Assembly: GCF_901709675.1 (NCBI RefSeq)
Contig: NC_051092.1
Location: 15,540,991-15,604,990 of the forward strand
Source of the DNA: Syngnathus acus
Taxonomy: Eukaryota; Chordata; Actinopteri; Syngnathiformes; Syngnathidae
Length of the DNA: 64,000 nt
Direction of reading: 5' to 3'
A program made the position numbers and the translations under genes. Below are positions 10,633 to 22,552 of the stretch, piece by piece (the first letter of the stretch is position 1; each line of letters begins with the position of its first letter). The notes below the pieces were generated by a model. That model worked only from the letters and a program-made list of their open reading frames with translations, was not told the origin of the DNA and ran no database searches.

Positions 10633-11762
10633 CAGTCGTATGCAAAAGTTTGGGCACCCCTGATCATTTTCAAGATTTTTCTTTACAAAGCATTGGTTGT
10701 CCGGATCAGCAATTTCGGTTAAATATATCATATAGCAGACAAAAACAGTGATGTTTGAGAAGTGAAATGAAGTTTATATGACTTACAGAAAGTGTGCAAT
10801 CATGACGTAAATAAAAGTAGGCAGGTGCATAAATTTGGGCACGCCAACAGAAAAATTTAGTAGATCCTCCTTTTGCAGAAACACTAAACACTAAACTAAA
10901 CACTTTCTATAGCTTCCAATGAGAGTCTGGATTCTGGTTGAAGGTAATTTTGACCATTCTTCTTGGCAAATATCTCCAGTTCAGTCAGGTTTGATGGTTT
11001 CCGAGCATGGACAGCCCGCTTTAAATCACACCACAGATTTTCAATAATTTTCAGGTCTGGAAACCGAGATGGCCATTCCAGAATGTTGTTCTTCTGGATG
11101 AATGCCTTAGTAGAATTTGAGCAGTGTTTGGGGTTGTTGTCTTGTTGCGGTATCCAGCCCCTGCGCAACTTCAACTTTGTCACTGATTCTTGAACATTGT
11201 TTGCAAGAATCTGCTGATACTGACTGGAATCTATGCGACCTTCAACTTTAACAAGATTGCCAGTACCTGCACTGGCCATACAGCCCTACAGTATGATGGA
11301 ATCACCACCAAATCTGACTGTGGGTAGCAAGTGTTTGTCCTGGAATGCTGTGTTCTTCTTCCTTCACGCATAGCGCCCCTTGTTATGTCCAAATAACTCA
11401 ATCTTAGTTTCATCAGTCCACAGCACCTTATTCCAAAATGAAGCTGGCTTGTCCAAATGTGCTTTAGCATGCCTAAAGTGACTGTTTGTGGCATGTGCAC
11501 TTCTGCCGCATTATTCTCCCATACGGAGATACATGGTTTTCTGTTGGGGTGCCCAAATTAATGCACCTGCCTACTTTTGTTAAAGTAATGATTGCGCACT
11601 TTCTGTAAATCCTATAAACTTCATTTCACTTCTCAAATATCACTGTGTTTGTCTGCTATATGATACGTATATTTAACTGAAATTGCTGATCCGAACAAAC
11701 ACTGATTTATAAAGAAAAATCATGAAAATGATCAGGGGTGCCCAAGCTTTTGCATACGACTG
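10633..11762 (-). mobile_element. Tc1-like element of a second family
   Basis: The ends CAGTCGTATGCAAAAGTTTG and its inverse lie next to TA at 10631-10632 and 11763-11764. The inverted repeats are long (roughly 230 bp) and contain an inner GTAGGCAGGTGCAT block, an IR/DR-like layout. At 1130 bp it is shorter than a typical 1.5-1.6 kb autonomous element because the N-terminal coding part is deleted. Confidence 0.88.
10896..11500 (-). pseudogene. Tc1-like transposase, catalytic half, decayed
   Basis: The frames show WTDETKIELFG (first catalytic Asp) near 11400, QQDNNPKHCSN (second Asp; normally QQDNDPKH) and PDLKIIENLWCDLKR (catalytic Glu; normally SPDLNPIENLW). Stops and a frameshift lie between the first motif and the rest. 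It cannot be active. Confidence 0.85.
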
Positions 11763-11764
11763 TA

Positions 11765-13031
11765 TATGGATTGGAAAAACGTATGCGCTGGCTTGTCTAA
11801 ACAAGCTCCAAAGTGCATAAATGACACAAAAGCCTTGATTAAAAACAACAATAATAAAAACAAGGCAACAACAACATTAAAAAATAAAAGAACAAGACCA
11901 AAAGACCAGTCTGTTGACATTGTCTAAATACACCAAAACTGAATTAGCGCATAGGTATCATTTAGGATAGCATATAAAGTTTTCTTTTTCGTATAGATTC
12001 CCAGAGCAGTGACTTAGATGAGGCCATACATAGGAAGCTCATAATTTTTAGTTGAGAGGAAAACGTGTTGATGTTGCTAAATGTCGCAAGCATTGTAGTG
12101 TCGTAATTTTGCAGATGGCAAAAACTGAACAACCCATCTCAGTGTGACAAGAAGGCTCAATGTGTGCGAAGTTCAGCAAGTGTAGTCAAAAGATAGAACA
12201 CTATCGAATTATGTGCTAATTTCTCGAAGAGCTATACGATGGAGTCTAAACCAGTTAGGTCGGTGTTAACGTTCGAATGCAAAATAACAAACATTTGCTT
12301 TACTATGCTCACAATTCCGAATGGAATGTAAAATCACCTGAAGATTGCGCATCGGGCTGGAAGGTAAAATAGCTCGGTACCTACCTCCCACACAGTAGTA
12401 GCCAGATCCCGTTGAGACGACTGAGGGGAGGGAGACTGAAGCTCGAAACCCCCATTCCAAAATGAAAATGAGCGAACCAATGGCATTTGTTGTTACTATG
12501 ACTGAATGTCTTTCTGGCCAATCCACGAATTTGGTTGCGTTTACTGCTGAAATATATGCCTCCTACGTTTTTTTGCGGAAAGAGGCTGAGGCAAAGAATT
12601 GGAGACAGGCAGTACTTTTTCATTCAACATAGGTATATTCATTCATTTTTTTAATTCACAGTATAAAAAAGCATAAAGCATAAAAAAGAAAACATTACAC
12701 AAAGAAAAAAAACGGATACACATAGATAGTATGGTGTCATGTTATAACAATGCAATGCACTTTGAATATGTCATTTTGGCACGAGTCAAGGTAAAAATTG
12801 CGATTTGCATGGACCCCCACGGACTGAACCCCTCAGTACTCAATCTCTACAGATCCAGTGAAGTGATTGAAGTCTACTTTTAATTGGTATTGTAACAAAA
12901 AGTTCAACCAGATATGTTAACAATCGAGCAGAAGGAAACGCGGAAAATGAAAAATACCAGTTTGTGTTGTAAAAATTGTGTTTTTTCTCGTTTTACCCAA
13001 AATATTGAAATATGACTTGGGCAAATATGTA
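11765..13031. other. 1.27 kb with no gene or repeat end recognised
   Basis: Both strands were read. Open stretches are short and resemble no family I know. No splice-bounded exon stands out. Confidence 0.5.
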
Positions 13032-13226
13032 TGTTGTAAATTTTTATTCTGGTATCATGCAATGTATATCTCACTAGTAAGCCTAAGTGTGACCGGGTCA
13101 TGTTCGGGTCATGTTCGGGTCAGGTTCGTGCGGGATTGTTTGGGGCTTGGTCCAGGAATGTAGGCTCATTGGCACCAGACACATCTGGTTTCCATTAAAA
13201 ACTGCTAAGATATGCACCGTGTAGAG
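13032..13226 (+). repeat. 5' LTR, upstream piece
   Basis: It matches 27005 onward except for a duplicated GGGTCATGTTC. It ends with GTGTAGAG, the target site of the hAT. Confidence 0.85.
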
Positions 13227-13589
13227 CAAGGGTGGCCAACCCGCGGCTCGCGAGCCGCATGCGGCTCTTTGGCTGGTTCCATGCGGGTCTTTTACGTTCA
13301 TATCAACATTTGTGTTTATTTTTTGTGCGTATTTGCTTCGCTTGAGTTCAATATGGTATTTTGGTCAAACGCGCATGCGCGTGAGGTGAAATCCCGCGAA
13401 GGAGGAGGGACAAACCCATTTGAGGAGTGTCAATTTCGCTCTAAAAATGGCAAGGAAAAAATGCACAGCTAAACGAATATATGAGGATGAACACAGGACG
13501 TTTTTAACAGAGTTAAAGTTGTTTTTTGTTGAACGCAATGGCAAGCCATTCTGCCTGATATGGCGGACGTCATTAGCGCATTTAAAAGC

Positions 13590-13895
13590 TGTCACGTACC
13601 GGCGCCACCGGTGACAGGACCACGCGCCCCTATCAGCGGAATCGCCGCCACCTGCCACAGGCTCATGGGCAGCGCTATATCAACGCCGCCAGCGCAGACC
13701 CGAGTGTCCGTCTGTCCCATGAGATTGCTTCGCTCTCCGGTCCACGACAAACTGACGTCCTTGAAGAATCGAAGATACAGCAGAAGAGCTTGTTTGTCCC
13801 AGCCTCATCGCCGATCCAGCGCCAGCTCCAGCTACCCACGCCCGCAATAAAGTCTCTATCGCTACGCACTTGGCTGTACTGTCCAATCCCTTACA
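13590..13895 (+). repeat. 5' LTR of the chromovirus
   Basis: It contains AATAAAG near its end, a likely polyadenylation signal. It differs from the 3' LTR at CGCGCCC versus CGCCCCC and CCTCATC versus CCTGATC. Confidence 0.95.
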
Positions 13896-13916
13896 GTACA
13901 GACGGACCAACACTAT

Positions 13917-15291
13917 GCAGCCAGCGAACGAAGAGACGGCATTCACCCGACTGGAGCGAGCCGAGACCGCCATTAGCAGCCTATCCGCCGACATCCGGAA
14001 CCTGATCGAGGTGGACCTACGGCAACAGCAACAGCAGCAGGAAATGGCCCAAGCCCTCCAGAGTTTGTCGGTGGCTGCGCCCCGGCTTTCACGGCACCCC
14101 CGCCCCGCCCGTCGACCGAGGCCAGGAGGCTCGTGGACGTTCCGGAGCCCCGCCTCGGCAACATCGAAAAGTTCAGCGGAGATCCCAAATACGTGAGGGC
14201 GTTCGTGACTAACTGCCGTATAATGTTTGATCTCCAGCCTGACGTTTGCATCGGAGGCTGCCAAAGTCGGGTTCGCCCTAACCCACCTCACGGACAAGGC
14301 GCGGCTGTGGGGGCTGGCCGAATACGAGAGGGGGGCCCCGGCTTGTGACGCGTTCGACGCATTCGCGGAGGAGTTGTTCTGCCTGTTCGACCTGGGCTCT
14401 GCCGCCGAAGACGCCGCCGAGGAACTGGCGACGCTGCGTCAGGGTAGCCGATCGGTCGCAGATTACGCCCTCAAATTCCAGACCCTGGCCGGCAGCAGCG
14501 GGTGGAACGAGCCGGCGCTCGTCAGCACGTTCCTCAACGGTCTCGCGGAGTACATGAAGGACGAGCTAGTTTCCCGCGATCGGCCGCGAACCCTGAAGGA
14601 CGCGATGAACTTGGCGGCCCGAGTAGACCGGCGGATCCGGACGCGGCAGCGCGATCGGGAGCGGAGGTCCCTGCGAAACCCGCCAACCGCACCACCCGCC
14701 GAGCCCATGGATCTGGGAGGGGGGTCATCGAGTGACGGGGTGACCGTCAGGAGGCCGGGGCTCACGCGGCGTGGGGGAATCCGCGTGAGCTCGACCAGCA
14801 CAGGCTCTCCCAGTCCCAGTACGCTCACGTTACAGGCACGTGTCCAGCTCGCGGCGGGCGACCGGAACGTGGCTGCCCTGGTGGATTCCGGGGCGCAGGG
14901 TAACCTCATGGACAGTCGCCTGGTACGCCAGTGGGGGATTGACTTCCTGCCTCTGAACCCGCCAATTCCCGCACGCGCCATCGATGGCCGTCTGATCGGA
15001 GAGGTGGCCTTCGTGACAGAGCCAGTCAAGGTACTGCTCTCCGGCAATCACCACGAGACCATCCAGTTTTTTCTTCTTCCCCTCCCAGGACAGCAGCTCA
15101 TCCTGGGGCACCCTTGGCTGCGGCAGCACAACCCGGTACTGGACTGGGAGGTGGGGGTGGTTCGGCAGTGGAGCGAACGCTGCCATCGGACGTGCCTGAG
15201 GGCGGCCACCAGCCCGCTCGGTGGAGCCCCGCCCAGGTACAGCCATCTCCACCGTACTGGCGGTTTATCACGAACTAAAAGAGGTTTTTAG
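13917..15291 (+). pseudogene. Chromovirus gag and aspartic protease, frameshifted
   Basis: The gag reading starts MQPANEETAF in one frame, passes to a second (VPEPRLGNIEKFSGDP) and then a third (14227-15291) containing the capsid-type LATLRQGSRSVADYALKFQ. The third frame continues into a protease with LVDSGAQGNLMD (catalytic DSGA) near 14877 and LILGHPWL. A zinc-knuckle between them is not evident. Two shifts within gag make this copy non-functional without recoding. Confidence 0.85.
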
Positions 15292-17140
15292 TAAGGCCAG
15301 GGCCACCTCCCTTCCTCCCCACCGGTCTTACGATTGCGCCATTGACCTGCTGCCCGGCACCTTCCCCCCCAAGGGACGCGTCTACTCCCTGTCCGCTCCT
15401 GAGCGCCGGGCCATGGAGGAATACATCCGGGAGTCCCTGGCGGCCGGCATCATACGGCCGTCCTCATCACCTGCGGGAGCGGGGTTCTTCTTCGTGGAAA
15501 AGAAGGAGGGCACGCTCCGCCCGTGCATCGACTACCGGGGAATAAACGCGATAACCGTTAAGAACCGATACCCCCTGCCTCTTCTGTCTTCCGCCTTCGA
15601 GTGCCTTCAGGGTGCCACCGTCTTCACTAAGCTGGATCTTCGCAACGCCTACCACCTGATCCGCATCCGGGAGGGAGACCAGTGGAAGACTGCCTTCAAC
15701 ACCCCTAGCGGCCACTACGAGTACTTGGTGGTTCCGTTTGGGCTCACCAATGCCCCAGCGGTTTTCCAGTCCTTAATAAACGACGTGCTACGAGACATGC
15801 TGGACAAATTCGTGTTCGTTTATTTGGACGACATCCTCATCTTCTCCCGCTCGCTCCCTGAACACATCAAGCATGTTCGGACGGTGCTACGCCGCCTCCT
15901 GGAAAATTCGCTCTACGTGAAGGCAGAGAAGTGCGAGTTCCACGCCTCCTCTGTCAAGTTCCTCGGCTACGTGGTGCGCGAGGGATCAGTCGAGATGGAC
16001 CCAGAGAAAGTGCAAGCGGTCACGTCATGGCCTATCCCCGAGACACGCAAGCGGCTGCAACAATTCCTGGGGTTCGCGAACTTCTATCGCCGTTTCATCC
16101 GTGGGTACAGCACGGTGGCCGCGCCCCTCACCAGCCCCGCCTCCCCGTACAAATGGACGGAACGGGCAGGACAGGCGTTTCAGGAGCTCAAGAGGAGGTT
16201 TACGTCCGCTCCCATCCTCCGAGTCCCCGATCCTGACCGGCGGTTTGTGGTCGAGGTGGACGCCTCGAACGTGGGTGTTGGGGCGGTGCTGTCCCAACGC
16301 AGCTGCCAGGACGATCGCCTCCACCCGTGCGCCTTTTTCTCTCGCCGCTTGTCGGCCTCGGAACGGAACTATGACGTTGGCAACCGAGAGCTCCTCGCCA
16401 TCAAGTTGGCCTTGGAGGAGTGGCGACATTGGCTGGAGGGCGCCACCACGCCGTTCATCGTCTGGACCGACCACCGCAACCTGGAGTACCTGAGATCGGC
16501 CAAGAGACTGAACGCGAGGCAAGCACGGTGGGCTCTGTTCTTTGACCGGTTTGAGTTCTCTCTTTCTTACAGGGCGGGTTCCCGCAACGCGAAGGCGGAT
16601 GCCCTGTCGCGTTCGTTTCCTGGCGGGGAGGAGGGACGGGGTCCGCCTCCCGCTATTCTCCCGAGCTCGGTGCGGGTGGCGGCACTGTCATGGGAGATTG
16701 AGCGCCAAGTGGAAGCCGCATCACGCGATCAACCCGGTCCCAGCAACTGCCCGGAGGGTCGCCTGTTCGTCCCTGAGGGCCTGCGCTCGTCCGTGCTGCA
16801 ATGGGCACACGACTCACGCCTGGCCTGTCATCCCGGAGCTGCGCGCACGAGGTACGTGGTGGCGCAGCGTTTCTGGTGGCCCACCTGGCAAGGGGACACC
16901 AGCGATTACGTCAGAGCCTGCTCAATATGCAACCGCTGTAAGACCTCTACTCGTCCTCCGGCCGGGCTACTCCAACCCTTGCCGGTTCCCCGGCGTCCCT
17001 GGTCTCACCTGTCCATCGACTTCGTCACGGGCCTTCCCCCCTCAGAGGGGAACACGGTGGTCCTCGCAGTGGTGGACCGGTTCAGTAAAATGACGCACTT
17101 CATTCCTCTACCTTCCGTCCGCGAAGCAGACTGCGGCCAT
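15221..17140 (+). pseudogene. Chromovirus pol: reverse transcriptase, RNase H, integrase first half
   Basis: The open frame shows reverse transcriptase motifs ([40 protein letters not shown], and the YLDD box near 15820), an RNase H lead [14 protein letters not shown], an integrase HHCC finger (HPGAARTRY ... CSICNRCK) and the first core Asp ([10 protein letters not shown]). The frame is lost at about 17130, just after VREADC, although it stays open to 18244. The true continuation is in the frame starting at 17142. Confidence 0.92.
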
Positions 17141-17141
17141 C

Positions 17142-18183
17142 ATGGTGCGGGAGGTATTTCGTCACCACGGCCTCCCACAGGACATCGTGTCGGACCGTGG
17201 CCCGCAGTTCGCGTCCACCTTCTGGGCGGAGTTCTGCCGACTCCTCGGCGCTACGGCCAGCCTCTCGTCGGAGTTTCACCCTCAGTCCAATGGTCAAGCG
17301 GAGCGTCTGAACCAGGAGCTGGGCAGGTCCCTCCGATGCATGGCCGCCGGGGACCAGCGTGGGTGGGTCCAACAGCTGCCTTGGGTGGAGTACGCCCACA
17401 ATTCCCTCCCCAGCTCGGCTACGGGACTGTCGCCCTTCCACTGCGTCTTCGGGTACCAACCACCCTTGTTCGCCCACCAGGAACAGGACACGGCGTGCCC
17501 GTCGGCCCAGGCTTGTGTCCGCCGTTGTCGTCGTGCCTGGGCGAGGGCCCGGACCGCTCTGCTCCGTTCTGTTTCAGGCTACGCCCGCCAGGCAAACAAG
17601 CGCCGGTCGCCGGCTCCGGAGTACAGAGTGGGCCAGCGGGTGTGGCTCTCGACGCAGGATTTGCCGCAGCGAACGGGATCCCGCAAGCTGGCGCCGTGCT
17701 TTGTTGGACCGTTCCCCATCCAGAAGGTGATCAGCCCGTCCGCCGTCCGTCTCCTCCTTCCGGAGTCCATGAAGGTTCCACGTTTCCCGTGTGCGGCCCG
17801 TCTTTGAGAGCGCATTGGCGCCGGCGCCCGTGCCGCCGCCGCCGCCCCAGCTCGTCGAAGGGGGCCCGGCTTACGCCGTCCGCTCCCTGCTCCGATCGCG
17901 GCGGCGCGGTCGTGGCTTCCAATACCTGGTGGATTGGGAGGGCTATGACGACGCCCACCGCTCCTGGGTTCCGAGCCGCTGGATCCTTGACCGTTCGCTC
18001 ATCACGGAGTTCCATCGCTGTCACCCGGACCAACCGGGCCCCCGGCGCGGGCGGCCGAGAACGGTCGAGGGGCCCAGGGGTAAGGGCCCGGGACGGCCTT
18101 GTCCGCCGGTGCCGGAGTCTTCTGCCCCCGCGTCCGTCGATCCTACGTCCGACGAGGAGTCGGACGTTTCGACGGAGTACTAA
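17142..18183 (+). pseudogene. Chromovirus integrase second half and chromodomain
   Basis: The frame at 17142-17807 holds [18 protein letters not shown] (second core Asp), [15 protein letters not shown] (catalytic Glu) and the GPFPI-type C-terminal domain. A further shift near 17790 leads to a chromodomain: [20 protein letters not shown] then [17 protein letters not shown]. It ends at TAA 18181-18183. The chromodomain is thought to steer integration toward particular chromatin. Confidence 0.9.
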
Positions 18184-18274
18184 CCCCCCCGCCTGGTCGT
18201 CCGGGGGGTTGCCTTCCTCTGCCTTCTGGTCTTTTTGGTTTTAGTGCTCTGGGGACGTCGGGAGCCGTCCCTTG

Positions 18275-18286
18275 TGGGGGGGGTTC
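18275..18286 (+). promoter_or_regulatory. Polypurine tract of the chromovirus
   Basis: A run of G residues (TGGGGGGGGTTC) directly precedes the 3' LTR TG, the expected site for plus-strand priming. Confidence 0.6.
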
Positions 18287-18592
18287 TGTCACGTACCGGC
18301 GCCACCGGTGACAGGACCACGCCCCCCTATCAGCGGAATCGCCGCCACCTGCCACAGGCTCATGGGCAGCGCTATATCAACGCCGCCAGCGCAGACCCGA
18401 GTGTCCGTCTGTCCCATGAGATTGCTTCGCTCTCCGGTCCACGACAAACTGACGTCCTTGAAGAATCGAAGATACAGCAGAAGAGCTTGTTTGTCCCAGC
18501 CTGATCGCCGATCCAGCGCCAGCTCCAGCTACCCACGCCCGCAATAAAGTCTCTATCGCTACGCACTTGGCTGTACTGTCCAATCCCTTACA
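18287..18592 (+). repeat. 3' LTR of the chromovirus
   Basis: 306 bp, same length as the 5' LTR, two visible differences. Confidence 0.95.
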
Positions 18593-19089
18593 AAAGCTTC
18601 AAATGTTCAGCGCCACTTCAGCTCACTTCATGCCAATATCGATAAGGACTTTCCAAAAGGGACTGAATTTCGCAAGCACAAGTTTGGACACTTTGAAAAG
18701 TCAGGCAGAAAAATAGGTACAGTTTTTCAAAAAAATTACGAAGCACTCAGAGACTGTCACGCTTGCATTGTTTCAACTGGCTTGGAACATTGCACGGGCT
18801 AAAAAGCCATACAATGAAGTGGAGTTTGTTAAAAAATGCCTCAGTGACGTTATTGAAATCTTGTCTCCTGAAAACGACAAACTAAAACGAAGTAAGTGAA
18901 AAAACTTATTATGTTTTTGTTTGTGGAATTTGTTGAACTGAGAGTTTGTCTGTGTGAGACAATGCACACAATGTTCATTGTTGAAAATGTGGTCTTTGGT
19001 CTGTGGTTTTAGTACTGTAGGAGTCAATTTGTCATTATCATGTTGGTGCGTGACATGATAATGTCACACAATAAATTTGGCTGAGCAGA

Positions 19090-19128
19090 GGTGTGTGTGT
19101 GTGTGCGCGCGCGCGTTTGTGCGTGTGA

Positions 19129-19180
<52 letters not shown>

Positions 19181-19203
19181 GTGTGAGTGTGTGTGTGTGG
19201 GGG
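19090..19203. repeat. (GT)n microsatellite
   Basis: Long GT run with GC interruptions, ending in GTGGGGGGG. Minus-strand open frames across it are His-Thr repeats of no meaning. Confidence 0.95.
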
Positions 19204-19306
19204 GGAATGTTCATGTGTGCTCATGTGTATGATGTGGCTCTTTGCGATGACACAGTAAAAAATGTGGCTCTTAGTCTCTGACTGGTTGGCCACCCCTGGT
19301 GTAGAG

Positions 19307-19578
19307 TTAGGGAGGCTGACTGGGGGGTCATAGATCATCCAACAGCCCCGTGTGCGTGCACCCGAGTGAAGGGAAGCGCGGGGGTATAAGTCTTAGGGCG
19401 AGAATAGACAAAGGGACTCGACATCTTGGCTAGGGCGCGAGACACTTCTCTCTGACATCGGTTGAATAAAATCTTTCCCCAATCAGCCGTGTGTGACTGA
19501 AGTTTTCCTTCCCCAAGCCAGCCACTTTTTCACCGTTTGTTTGGAAGACCAGCTGACCATCAAAGAGAATTCACCACA
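19307..19578 (+). repeat. 5' LTR, downstream piece
   Basis: It continues the LTR after the hAT and contains GGTTGAATAAAATC, a plausible polyadenylation signal. It ends GAATTCACCACA and matches 27185-27460. Confidence 0.85.
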
Positions 19579-19583
19579 ATTTT

Positions 19584-19601
19584 TGGCGTCACGAACAGTT
19601 C
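19584..19601 (+). promoter_or_regulatory. Putative primer-binding site of the LTR element
   Basis: TGGCGTCACGAACAGTTC begins five bases after the LTR. TGG would pair with a tRNA CCA end. I cannot assign the tRNA from memory with confidence. Confidence 0.45.
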
Positions 19602-22294
19602 TCGTGTTCTTCGGGGGGCCCTCGCCCGCCTGGGTGCGAGTATCTAGCGTCCGGCCGGCAGGCTGAGTTTGAGGTGAGAAGCTTTCACTCGCAGTATCGC
19701 GATGTGCTCGTGCCTGGTGTGGGGGGGACAGAGGGGCTCATAAGGGGGACAGTTAACTGGTGTCCCAGTGGCTGGCAGGAGGGGAGTTGTCTCCCCGAGC
19801 TGAATGTCGACGAAATGTAGATTTTGAAAGGGGGGAGTGGCCCCAATAGGAAAATGAAAATGTTTAATAAAAATAGTAAAAAGAAAAAAGGCAAACAAAA
19901 ATGGGGAAATAGCATAAAACTTAATGGGGAATGTGCACAATAGTGTGAGTGACATGTCTGGTGTGAATGATGAATGAGAAAGAAAAATGCCCCGAGCGAG
20001 AGGGCAGGTTGGACAGGACAGGATGTCTGGGACATCGCTGATCCGCTGTCACGAGAGAAGAAGAATAGGAAGTCCCATAAAACGTGGACTTTATTTTGGC
20101 GACAGGAGGATTGAAATTTTAGCTGTATGACTGGGGCGGAAGCACAGATACGATTGAAAACTGTTTGCGACGAGACGTCCGCCACCAAGCCACCGGGGGC
20201 ACAATTCCCGGGTCGTGCTGGGACGTTGAGATCGCACCCAATGGCCGTACGGGCCGAGTGTGATCGTTGAGATGTTCGGTGGTGGCATTTGTCTCTGTAA
20301 AGGTCGCACAAAAAAGGGAGGCTTGCTGCAGACCGCGATTGGCTGAGCGGAGGAGTGTGCAGCCTTGGCATCCGTAGCTGTGTGAATGAATGTGGGAGAA
20401 ATACCGGCTGGGTCTGCGACCATGAGTGCCGAAGAGAATGAAGCGCGCAGATCACGTTATTTGGGCACTGATCAGATCAGGAGTTTGTGCGGGTTGCGCA
20501 GTTCCCACGGCTGACCGCTGGCGCGTTAGCCTCTTAGAGAGATACTCTTTGGGCAACTTACCGGGGTGAACTGGTGCGCTGCGGTCGTACCCAAGTCGAC
20601 ACGGTTCGATCCCGATTGTCGAGGCGCACTGTAATAGCACACACGCCTGTCAAAGTCTGATGAAATTTACGGCTTGCAGCAGACCGCAATTGGCAGAGCG
20701 GAGGAGTGCGCAGCCGATAGAAATTGGCAAACGTGGAAAAAGAGGCCTCAGGGGGTTTAATATTGGTATACCATGTAAGAAAAATAATTTGTGTGCACAC
20801 TGAAGTTAAAAATCTGCAGTATAAGGGGAAGTACAAAGCGCTCTTAGGGGAAACAAAGACAAGAAGTGCAAAGGGCATGTTTGTAAGTGCACCTGCGCAC
20901 GGTAAGAAGCCACAGTATGACCAAACCGCATGGAAGCGGTTAGTAAGAAGCTACATGAGAGATGGATTCGAAACCCTTTGTCTGTGTGTTCTGTGTTTGT
21001 GTGTAATCTCTGTAAAGTTTGTGTCAGTCTGTCGTCGTTCGTCTGAGCTCTGTGTGCGCGCTTTGTGTATTGGGCGTGCGTGCGTGCGTGCGGATGTGTG
21101 TGTGTGTGTGTGCGGTTGTGTGCGCGCTCGGTGTGTGTGCGTTTATGTGCACACCCTGTGTGGCGTGTGAGGAGGAAGACGGCATGGATTAGAGAATGTT
21201 CAAGAAAGAAGGGGGCGCGGTGGGCTCCGAGGCGTGGAATGGTGCTATACCGACGGGGGTGGGGGCCGGCGGGATGCGCGGGCCTGGCCAGACCGTGGCG
21301 TCAACATTGATACGCTGCCCCCCCCCTTGTGCGCTGTGCCGAGGAGTCCGCAAAGGCGGAGCCAGGTCCCCCCGGGAAAGGTCAATGTTGAGGAGAACTG
21401 AGGCAAGACGAGGGGAGATCAAATGTTGATGAGCAAAGGGTGCATGACCAACAGCGAACGTGCATGATTGAAACTGAAACATCACTGGCACTAATGTTTA
21501 ACGGTTTGCAAATAGGCGAGAGAGGGGCATGCTTGCAATACTCAATAAAATACTAATGTATGTGTATCTGTGTGTCTTAAGAAAACAGTTAGGCCGTGGC
21601 AGCACTAATTTATGGCAGGACGCCACAAATGTGGCCCGAGACAGATAGAAAGAGGGAGTGAGTGAAGAAAGGGGAGCTAACTCGTAAATAATGAGGAGAT
21701 ATTGGGAGTAATCTGTTGGTCCTTTCTTTAAGACCCTTTAAATGGTTTCCTGGTGTAGATAGGTTAGCAACACGAGAGATTTAGAGGTTCAAAAGAAAGA
21801 CAGTTAAAATAAAATAAAATTTTTGATTTGGACAATTGCAGGCTAACAGGAGCATGAGAAAGAAGAGCTGAGAAGCGGGATCCAATTTGATCGGGGAGAT
21901 TGGAAATTCACAGCACCATATTCTAAGTCACATTTTTGAGCAAGCATGACACAGGTAACAACGTTTGAGAGATCAAGACATAGATCAGAGCTAGATGTGG
22001 AACGCAGACCTCGATGAGTTAATTTTGAATAATGATACTGAAGATACAATGTACTGTCCCATTAAATTGGAACTATAGACGAAACGTAGCTCGAAAATAG
22101 GATGAGTTGCAGGACTTACAATATAAAGACGAGATCGCTGTTACTAGGAGAATTTGACATTTGGTAAACAAACGTTACTCGTGAATTGATGGCAGCAGCT
22201 ACATTTGTAGATAGTCTTACAAGTTTGATGTCCCAGTCTGTCACTCTCAGTGCCAGGATCCCTGAAACTCGATCGCGAGACTCTGCCTGCAGCC

Positions 22295-22552
22295 ATGGAC
22301 GACTACAAAACGGTGCCTGGCTTTGAGGCACCTTTGACCTTTGGCAAGGACAAAGAAAGACTGTTGTTGTGCTTGGAGGGGGCAAGTACACTCCGGAGGA
22401 AAGACGACATCCTCAGGGACGAGAAGAGACAGCGAGAGGCGGAGGAACTCACTATGTTGAAAATGGACTCATTTGAACAATGGACTCATTCGAGAGTGAT
22501 GGATGGGTTGGCTCTGAAGCAACAACAAAAGAACACCAATTTGAGAGGGTGA
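22295..22552 (+). CDS. Short ORF of unknown function in LTR-element interior
   Basis: An 85-residue frame starts at an ATG with good context (GCAGCCATGG). It begins MDDYKTVPGFEAPLTFGKDK and has a charged, probably helical stretch (RDEKRQREAEELTMLKMDSF). It resembles no Gag that I know but is the most protein-like stretch of the interior. It may be a relic or chance. Confidence 0.25.
   Translation: MDDYKTVPGFEAPLTFGKDKERLLLCLEGASTLRRKDDILRDEKRQREAEELTMLKMDSFEQWTHSRVMDGLALKQQQKNTNLRG

Larger units (their letters stand above)
13590..18592 (+). mobile_element. Ty3/gypsy chromovirus nested in the hAT
   Basis: Its 306-bp LTRs (13590-13895 and 18287-18592) begin TGTCACG and end CTTACA. A 5-bp target duplication AAAGC is at 13585-13589 and 18593-18597. 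The order is gag, protease, reverse transcriptase, RNase H, integrase, chromodomain. The two LTRs differ at two positions that I can see, so the insertion is recent, yet the coding region has several frame breaks. Confidence 0.97.
13447..18893 (+). pseudogene. BED-finger hAT-type protein remnant, split by gypsy
   Basis: The left piece 13447-13589 encodes MARKKCTAKRIYEDEHRTF and FFVERNGKPFCLIWRTSLAH; the BED-type finger normally reads CLIC, so a Cys is lost. The right piece 18598-18893 continues with RHFSS, NIDKDFPKGTEFRKHK and stops after 'RSK'. This resembles the N-terminus of GTF2I-repeat/ZBED-like hAT derivatives. It has stops and lacks the catalytic domain. Confidence 0.6.
13227..19298 (+). 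mobile_element. hAT element inserted in the 5' LTR
   Basis: The ends CAAGGGTGGCCAACC and GGTTGGCCACCCCTG are inverted. The direct repeat GTGTAGAG flanks it at 13219-13226 and 19299-19306. Its own sequence is only about 1.07 kb once the gypsy element inside (13590-18592) is subtracted. Confidence 0.92.

Noticed and set aside
14463-15252. Long minus-strand open frames across gag/protease and pol
   Set aside because: Shadow frames of GC-rich chromovirus coding sequence; no motifs, while the plus strand has clear protease and reverse-transcriptase motifs.
17150-18244. Continuation of the 1007-codon pol frame to 18244
   Set aside because: After about 17130 this frame loses integrase similarity, and the integrase second half and chromodomain are in other frames. 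The frame is open only because of high GC.
19090-19203. His-Thr-rich minus-strand ORF
   Set aside because: Coded by a (GT)n microsatellite; the same explanation holds for 35748-35822 and 21080-21170.
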